Shown here in pieces: positions 29,531-32,427 of a stretch of DNA of 32,427 nt. The notes beneath the pieces were generated by a model. It was given only the letters and a program-made list of their open reading frames with translations, had not been told where the DNA came from and made no database searches. A program made the position numbers and the translations under genes. Source of the stretch: Candidatus Kaiserbacteria bacterium (GTDB lineage: Bacteria > Patescibacteriota > Minisyncoccia > Phycocordibacterales > UBA2100); the NCBI GenBank assembly GCA_016214605.1, contig JACROD010000023.1:1-32427 (forward strand), in the 5' to 3' direction. Positions within the stretch are counted from its first letter, which is position 1. The number at the start of each line of letters is the position of its first letter.

Positions 29531-30022
29531 TTAGTAACCGTAATAACCGCCGTAAGGATTGTAGCTGCTGTAGGGATTATATCCACTGTAGTAGCTAGGG
29601 TAAGAGTTGCCGCCGTAATAACTATTGCCGCCACTGTAGCCGTATGCTCCGCCATAGTACGCAGGCTGATATTGAGTCTGGTATTGACCGTAGCCGTAAC
29701 CCGAATAGTTGTTTCCATAGCCGCTATAGCTTTGTTGCGGGTTCATGATCATCCAGCCGGGGCCATATGGACTGCTGGAGCGCGCGAGGCGCTGTGCACA
29801 GTCGCCGTAGCCATAGTCGGTGCAGTCGGTGCCGATATAGAAGCGAAGGCTTTGCAGAGACATGGCCTGCGCGGCAAGCTGGGCACTATACATACTGTTG
29901 CTGTTGCCCTGATACGGATTTGTCTGTTGGTACATCGGCATGGAGCTATAAGCCGAAGCCGCCAATGGCGTGACCAATAGGACCAGTGCCGCGAGTGTGA
30001 ATGAGTATTTCTCGATATGCAT
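29531..30022 (-). CDS. Secreted Tyr/Gly/Ser-rich protein
   Basis: 163 residues: a signal peptide (FTLAALVLLVTPLAASAYS), a helical section with a cysteine pair (YIGTDCTDYGYGDCAQRL, about residues 62-79), then a C-terminal half made of Tyr-Gly/Ser/Asn repeats (SGYGYGQYQTQYQPAYYGG and similar) ending in GGYYGY. About one quarter of the second half is tyrosine. It is unrecognised. TATTAT lies seven bases before the ATG, so the mRNA is probably leaderless. The antisense ORF at 29510-29980 is a composition shadow. Confidence 0.7.
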   Translation of the reverse strand: MHIEKYSFTLAALVLLVTPLAASAYSSMPMYQQTNPYQGNSNSMYSAQLAAQAMSLQSLRFYIGTDCTDYGYGDCAQRLARSSSPYGPGWMIMNPQQSYSGYGNNYSGYGYGQYQTQYQPAYYGGAYGYSGGNSYYGGNSYPSYYSGYNPYSSYNPYGGYYGY

Positions 30023-30029
30023 ACATTAA

Positions 30030-30035
30030 ATAATA
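30030..30035 (-). promoter_or_regulatory. -10 TATTAT, leaderless start of the Tyr-rich gene
   Basis: On the minus strand TATTAT is followed by TTAATGT and then the ATG at 30022. No Shine-Dalgarno is present. Confidence 0.5.
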
Positions 30036-30149
30036 GGTTAATTGCCGTTAAGGCCGCGTGAAGACTGGTGCCACGCATGGTGCGATAGGGGCACGTGGAG
30101 CTAGATTGCCACAAAGCTTATGCTCACACAAGCGCTCTCTGTGATGTGG

Positions 30150-30656
30150 TCACGAGCGGACGAAGGCCATGAGGAGGTATCCTGCGATAAGCCACCAAAA
30201 TGCGTATGCGGCGCCAAAGACGGTCTCGATGACCGGGCCAAAGTGCCACACTGACTGGAGCGCGGGTACCTGGATCCACATGACGAGGGTAATGATCGTC
30301 GCGGAGAGACCGGCTACGATAGAAACGGTCGGCGTGCTCCCCGATCCGCCCAATGCATACATGATCCGATACACGAGGACAAAAAGCACCCCAAAAAGCA
30401 AGGCGAAGACTGCAGACTGTACGTAGGGTGAGGTGATTTTATCGAGTAGGGGGCCGAGGAACGAAGCGTGGGCGAGGAGGCCTGCAGAAAAGACCGTGAG
30501 CGGAAGTGTCACGGCGAGTGTCGCCGCGCGCGCGGTGTCGCTGCGCAGCGAATCAATCACCAGGATTATCAGGAATGCGATGATGATCACCCAATCAATC
30601 GGTGCGTGCGCGAATATCGCGGTCGTCGAAGCAAGTGTGGTCGAAGCAAGATCCAT
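30150..30656 (-). CDS. Integral membrane protein of unknown function (CvpA-like size)
   Basis: 168 residues with about five membrane segments (about 19-38, 43-65, 78-98, 108-128, 143-165). The layout (WVIIIAFLIILVIDSLRSDT first helix, later LVYRIMYALGGSG) is loosely reminiscent of colicin V production-type proteins, but I cannot confirm the family. Its start is 17 bases after the dnaJ stop on the same strand, yet a -10 TATACT lies seven bases before its ATG. Both read-through and its own leaderless promoter are possible. Confidence 0.6.
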   Translation of the reverse strand: MDLASTTLASTTAIFAHAPIDWVIIIAFLIILVIDSLRSDTARAATLAVTLPLTVFSAGLLAHASFLGPLLDKITSPYVQSAVFALLFGVLFVLVYRIMYALGGSGSTPTVSIVAGLSATIITLVMWIQVPALQSVWHFGPVIETVFGAAYAFWWLIAGYLLMAFVRS

Positions 30657-30663
30657 TCCCTCT

Positions 30664-30669
30664 AGTATA
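30664..30669 (-). promoter_or_regulatory. -10 TATACT before the membrane-protein gene
   Basis: On the minus strand TATACT is followed by AGAGGGA and then the ATG at 30656. AGAGGGA could also act as a ribosome binding site for dnaJ read-through mRNA. Confidence 0.45.
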
Positions 30670-30673
30670 CTCC

Positions 30674-31759
30674 CTACAATCCTTCGCTACGGAGTTTCTC
30701 CACAAGGTCACGTGCCGCCTTCGAGAGCTTCTTGGGGAACTGAATATCAATGCGTACCAGCAGGTCGCCGCGCGATCCGCGGCCCGACGGTACGCCTTTT
30801 GACTTGAGGCGGATCATTTCGCCATGGACGACTCCGGCGGGTACGGGGACGCTCTCGTCGCCGTCAAGTGTGCGGACGGTGTAGGTGCCACCGAGGAGTG
30901 CATCGGTGAGCTTGATCGAGAGTGTGGTGATGAGCGTCGTGCCCTCACGCGTGAAGGCTGAGTCCTGCTTCACATGGAGCTTTACATAGAGATCCCCCGC
31001 GCCGCCGCCCGGGGCCACTTCTCCCCTGCCCGGCATGCGGATCATCTCGCCGTCGGAGACTCCGGCAGGTACCGAGACATGGATCTCTTCTTGACGTCTC
31101 GCGACACCTTCGCCACGGCAGGTGGGGCACACGGTCTCAGGGATCTCTCCGCGCCCGTGGCATTTGGGGCAGGTGCGCGTGGTCGTGACGGTGCCAAAGA
31201 TCGAATTGCGTGTCTCGCGGATTTCGCCCTTGCCATTGCAGCTCGTGCAGGTGACCATCTTGGAGCCTTTCTTGGCGCCCGATCCTTCGCAGGTCTCGCA
31301 GACACCGATCTTGGATACGAGGACGCGGCGATCGGTACCAAAAATGCTTTCTTTGAATGAAAGCTCGATATCGATCGAGACGTCGCGGCCCCTCGACTGC
31401 GCTCGGGACGCGCCTCCGCCGCCGAAGAATTCACCAAAGATATCGCCGAGATCGAATTCGACATTTTGGCCGTTGAAGTCAAAACCGCCGCCGTTTTGGA
31501 AACCGGAAAAATCGAATCCGCCAAAACCGCCCCCTTGCGGTCCCCCACCACCGGCAAACGTCTTGCCGTATGCATCGTATTCAGCGCGCTTCTTCTTGTC
31601 GGACAAAACCGAATAGGCTTCACTCACTTCTTTGAACTTGGCCTCGTCACCGCTTTTCTTGTCAGGGTGATATTTGTGAGCGAGCGTGCGAAAAGCCTTC
31701 TTGATATCTTCTTCGCTAGCCTTTTTTGATACTCCAAGGATGTCGTAATAGTTTTTCAT
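30674..31759 (-). CDS. dnaJ: Chaperone protein DnaJ
   Basis: 361 residues, type I DnaJ with all parts: J domain with HPD ([17 protein letters not shown]), a Gly/Phe-rich linker (residues about 70-118), four CxxCxGxG zinc motifs ([32 protein letters not shown]) and the C-terminal substrate-binding domains. It activates DnaK ATPase and hands over unfolded clients. No dnaK or grpE is next to it in the window. The start is at 31759 with no clear Shine-Dalgarno; a hairpin-rich leader precedes it. Confidence 0.95.
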   Translation of the reverse strand: MKNYYDILGVSKKASEEDIKKAFRTLAHKYHPDKKSGDEAKFKEVSEAYSVLSDKKKRAEYDAYGKTFAGGGGPQGGGFGGFDFSGFQNGGGFDFNGQNVEFDLGDIFGEFFGGGGASRAQSRGRDVSIDIELSFKESIFGTDRRVLVSKIGVCETCEGSGAKKGSKMVTCTSCNGKGEIRETRNSIFGTVTTTRTCPKCHGRGEIPETVCPTCRGEGVARRQEEIHVSVPAGVSDGEMIRMPGRGEVAPGGGAGDLYVKLHVKQDSAFTREGTTLITTLSIKLTDALLGGTYTVRTLDGDESVPVPAGVVHGEMIRLKSKGVPSGRGSRGDLLVRIDIQFPKKLSKAARDLVEKLRSEGL

Positions 31760-31849
31760 AGATTAACCGAGACAAAATGTCGCCTGCCCCGTGAGGACAC
31801 CCTAGTGTCCTTCTACGGGGTAGTAGTTCTTTGCCATGGGGAGATTATA
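31760..31849 (-). promoter_or_regulatory. dnaJ promoter and structured 5' leader
   Basis: On the minus strand TATAAT (31844-31849) precedes a leader of about 80 nt. It holds a stable hairpin (31787-31820): outer CCCCGT / ACGGGG and inner GGACAC / GTGTCC around a 3-nt loop, separated by small internal loops. A minor GACA / TGTC stem lies nearer the start codon. No CIRCE element is seen. A temperature- or stress-sensitive leader is possible but not shown. Confidence 0.5.
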
Positions 31850-31881
31850 TACAGATCAGCCCGTTTTTGCGAGGTGGGTTT

Positions 31882-31938
31882 GAGACCAATTTTTCTTAGC
31901 AGTAAGCCGCTTTAGAAAAATGGCCATGCCCTTGTGGT
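31882..31938 (+). repeat. 57-bp palindromic dispersed repeat, copy 2
   Basis: Same start (GAGACCAATTTTTCTTAGC) and end (CCATGCCCTTGTGGT) as copy 1 at 6784-6840, with two substitutions. Both are in the central stem: G to A, which breaks one pair, and A to G in the loop. AGAC again occurs on both sides (31883-31886, 31943-31946), here 60 bp apart rather than 57. It is intergenic, between dnaJ and the gene at 32030. Confidence 0.85.
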
Positions 31939-32029
31939 GCAAAGACTGACACTATCAGCGTATTCGCGGTATTGTATTGCAATAAGTATTGTGATACTAG
32001 TTAGCTTAGTTGTTGATTAGGAGGATGAA

Positions 32030-32272
32030 ATGACCGATGTGTCACTCGAAGAACAAATCCTATCAAAACTTACTCTCAGTGGGAGTATGTCTGCAGGGGA
32101 TCTCGTTGATGAGATTATTGTCGATCTCTGTGGTTCACGCGACTTTCGGGAATTTCGAAAAGCTGAAAAACAACATTCCAGCAAAATACGACGAGAAATT
32201 CGGCGTCTTATGGATTCCGATTGCATTCAACTGGGGCAGGGTATGAAATTGGAGAGAGTAGAAATTTCCTAA
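32030..32272 (+). CDS. Small hypothetical protein, 80 aa
   Basis: Soluble, charged protein beginning MTDVSLEEQILSKLTLSGSM. The pattern (short helices, then KIRREIRRLMDSDCIQLGQG) looks like a winged-helix-type fold with a DNA-binding helix, though I do not recognise the family. A strong ribosome binding site (AGGAGG, five bases before the ATG) and a good terminator show it is a real gene. A second ORF in another frame (32037-32246) is a shadow. Confidence 0.65.
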   Translation: MTDVSLEEQILSKLTLSGSMSAGDLVDEIIVDLCGSRDFREFRKAEKQHSSKIRREIRRLMDSDCIQLGQGMKLERVEIS

Positions 32273-32314
32273 ATACTACAGCGTCACCCCCATTTGTCCC
32301 CCAGGGCTTTTTCG

Positions 32315-32347
32315 AGAGCCTGCCACTTGCGCAGGCTCTTTTTTTAT
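32315..32347 (+). terminator. Intrinsic terminator of the gene at 32030
   Basis: AGAGCCTGC / GCAGGCTCT with a 7-nt loop, followed by TTTTTTT. The T-tract overlaps the 3' end of the minus-strand partial gene. Confidence 0.85.
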
Positions 32348-32427
32348 TTATTTTCCGTTCCTGTATCGGGTGGGGTCTGGCCGTCTTGTGGCGGGGTCTG
32401 ATCTTCCGGCTTTTGTTCGGGTTGGGC
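32344..32427 (-). CDS. Pro/Gln-rich C-terminal tail of a protein (partial)
   Basis: The minus strand is open from the window edge to TAA at 32344-32346, giving 27 residues that begin AQPEQKPEDQTPPQDGQTPP. It is an acidic, Pro/Gln-rich disordered tail. Nothing of the body of the protein is visible, so no function is proposed. The frame was chosen over the two alternatives on composition. Confidence 0.45.
   Translation of the reverse strand, partial: AQPEQKPEDQTPPQDGQTPPDTGTENK

Noticed and set aside
29510-29980. 156-aa Val/Ala-rich plus-strand ORF
   Set aside because: Antisense of Tyr/Gly repeat codons, which read as Val/Ala runs. No start signals.
31042-31623. 193-aa minus-strand ORF inside dnaJ
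   Set aside because: Different frame within dnaJ, whose J domain and zinc motifs are unmistakable.
31760-31880. CIRCE/HrcA operator before dnaJ
   Set aside because: No TTAGCACTC-N9-GAGTGCTAA-type sequence is present.
1-32427. tRNA, rRNA, CRISPR array, toxin-antitoxin or prophage genes
   Set aside because: Read by eye on both strands. No cloverleaf with a TTCGA-type T loop, no regularly spaced repeats and no phage structural genes were seen. A tRNAscan or Infernal run would be needed to be certain.

Overview
The window looks like a chromosomal segment of a small-genome bacterium, most likely a Candidatus Patescibacteria/CPR member of the Parcubacteria type. This is inference. It rests on an archaeal-type AspRS (aspS), a short trpS, small single-domain proteins, many Ser/Thr/Gly-rich secreted proteins, sortase and GH15 genes of a kind I associate with CPR genomes, and a mosaic of single-gene transcription units. 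UGA behaves as a normal stop codon, so a recoded lineage (Gracilibacteria/Absconditabacteria) is unlikely. I saw no tRNA, rRNA, CRISPR array, prophage or complete insertion sequence.

Layout. 0-7 kb is a decayed, mobile-looking region. It holds the 3' end of a transposase abutting a truncated membrane protein, an HxlR/LUD-domain divergent pair with twin palindromic operators, a COG4315-type secreted protein, a small MscS-like channel, a YCII protein, a metallophosphoesterase and a CPBP protease. Scattered among them are remnants of a PhnB-like protein, a GT2 glycosyltransferase and homospermidine synthase, and a VOC gene split by a 57-bp palindromic repeat. 7-12 kb carries mostly minus-strand stand-alone genes: a DUF2585 membrane protein, an indoleamine 2,3-dioxygenase, a coiled-coil protein and a divergent ornithine-aminotransferase-like enzyme. 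11.5-14 kb is a plus-strand surface cassette: a sortase, an Ig/FN3-type secreted protein, and a Ser/Gly-rich protein with a C-terminal anchor resembling a sorting signal. 14-18.6 kb has a GH15 hydrolase, a patatin-like protein divergent from a phenylalanine 4-hydroxylase, a DUF6629 membrane protein and a cyclophilin. 18.7-26.7 kb is housekeeping: DUF167, a P-loop nucleotide kinase, the compact trpS-aspS-scpA-scpB-dacA run, and an orphan dCache-HAMP histidine kinase. 26.8-32.4 kb holds a group II (histidine/serine-type) decarboxylase, three secreted proteins (two Tyr/Gly-rich), a membrane protein, dnaJ, the second copy of the 57-bp repeat, a small unknown gene and the tail of a Pro/Gln-rich protein.

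How it works together. Most genes outside the trpS-dacA run appear to be their own transcription unit with a strong hairpin terminator. At least seven genes place a -10 hexamer 6-7 nt before the start codon, which predicts leaderless mRNAs. Four amino-acid enzymes (Trp dioxygenase, Phe hydroxylase, His/Ser-type decarboxylase, ornithine-type aminotransferase) sit in one 18-kb stretch as unlinked single genes. This suggests piecemeal acquisition of amino-acid-modifying functions, two of them O2-dependent, in a lineage usually thought of as fermentative and biosynthetically poor.

Most unusual signals: the dispersed 57-bp palindromic repeat that splits the VOC gene, a 106-bp element with 26-bp terminal inverted repeats upstream of the cyclophilin gene, the IDO/PAH pairing, the twin HxlR operator, and the leaderless promoter architecture.
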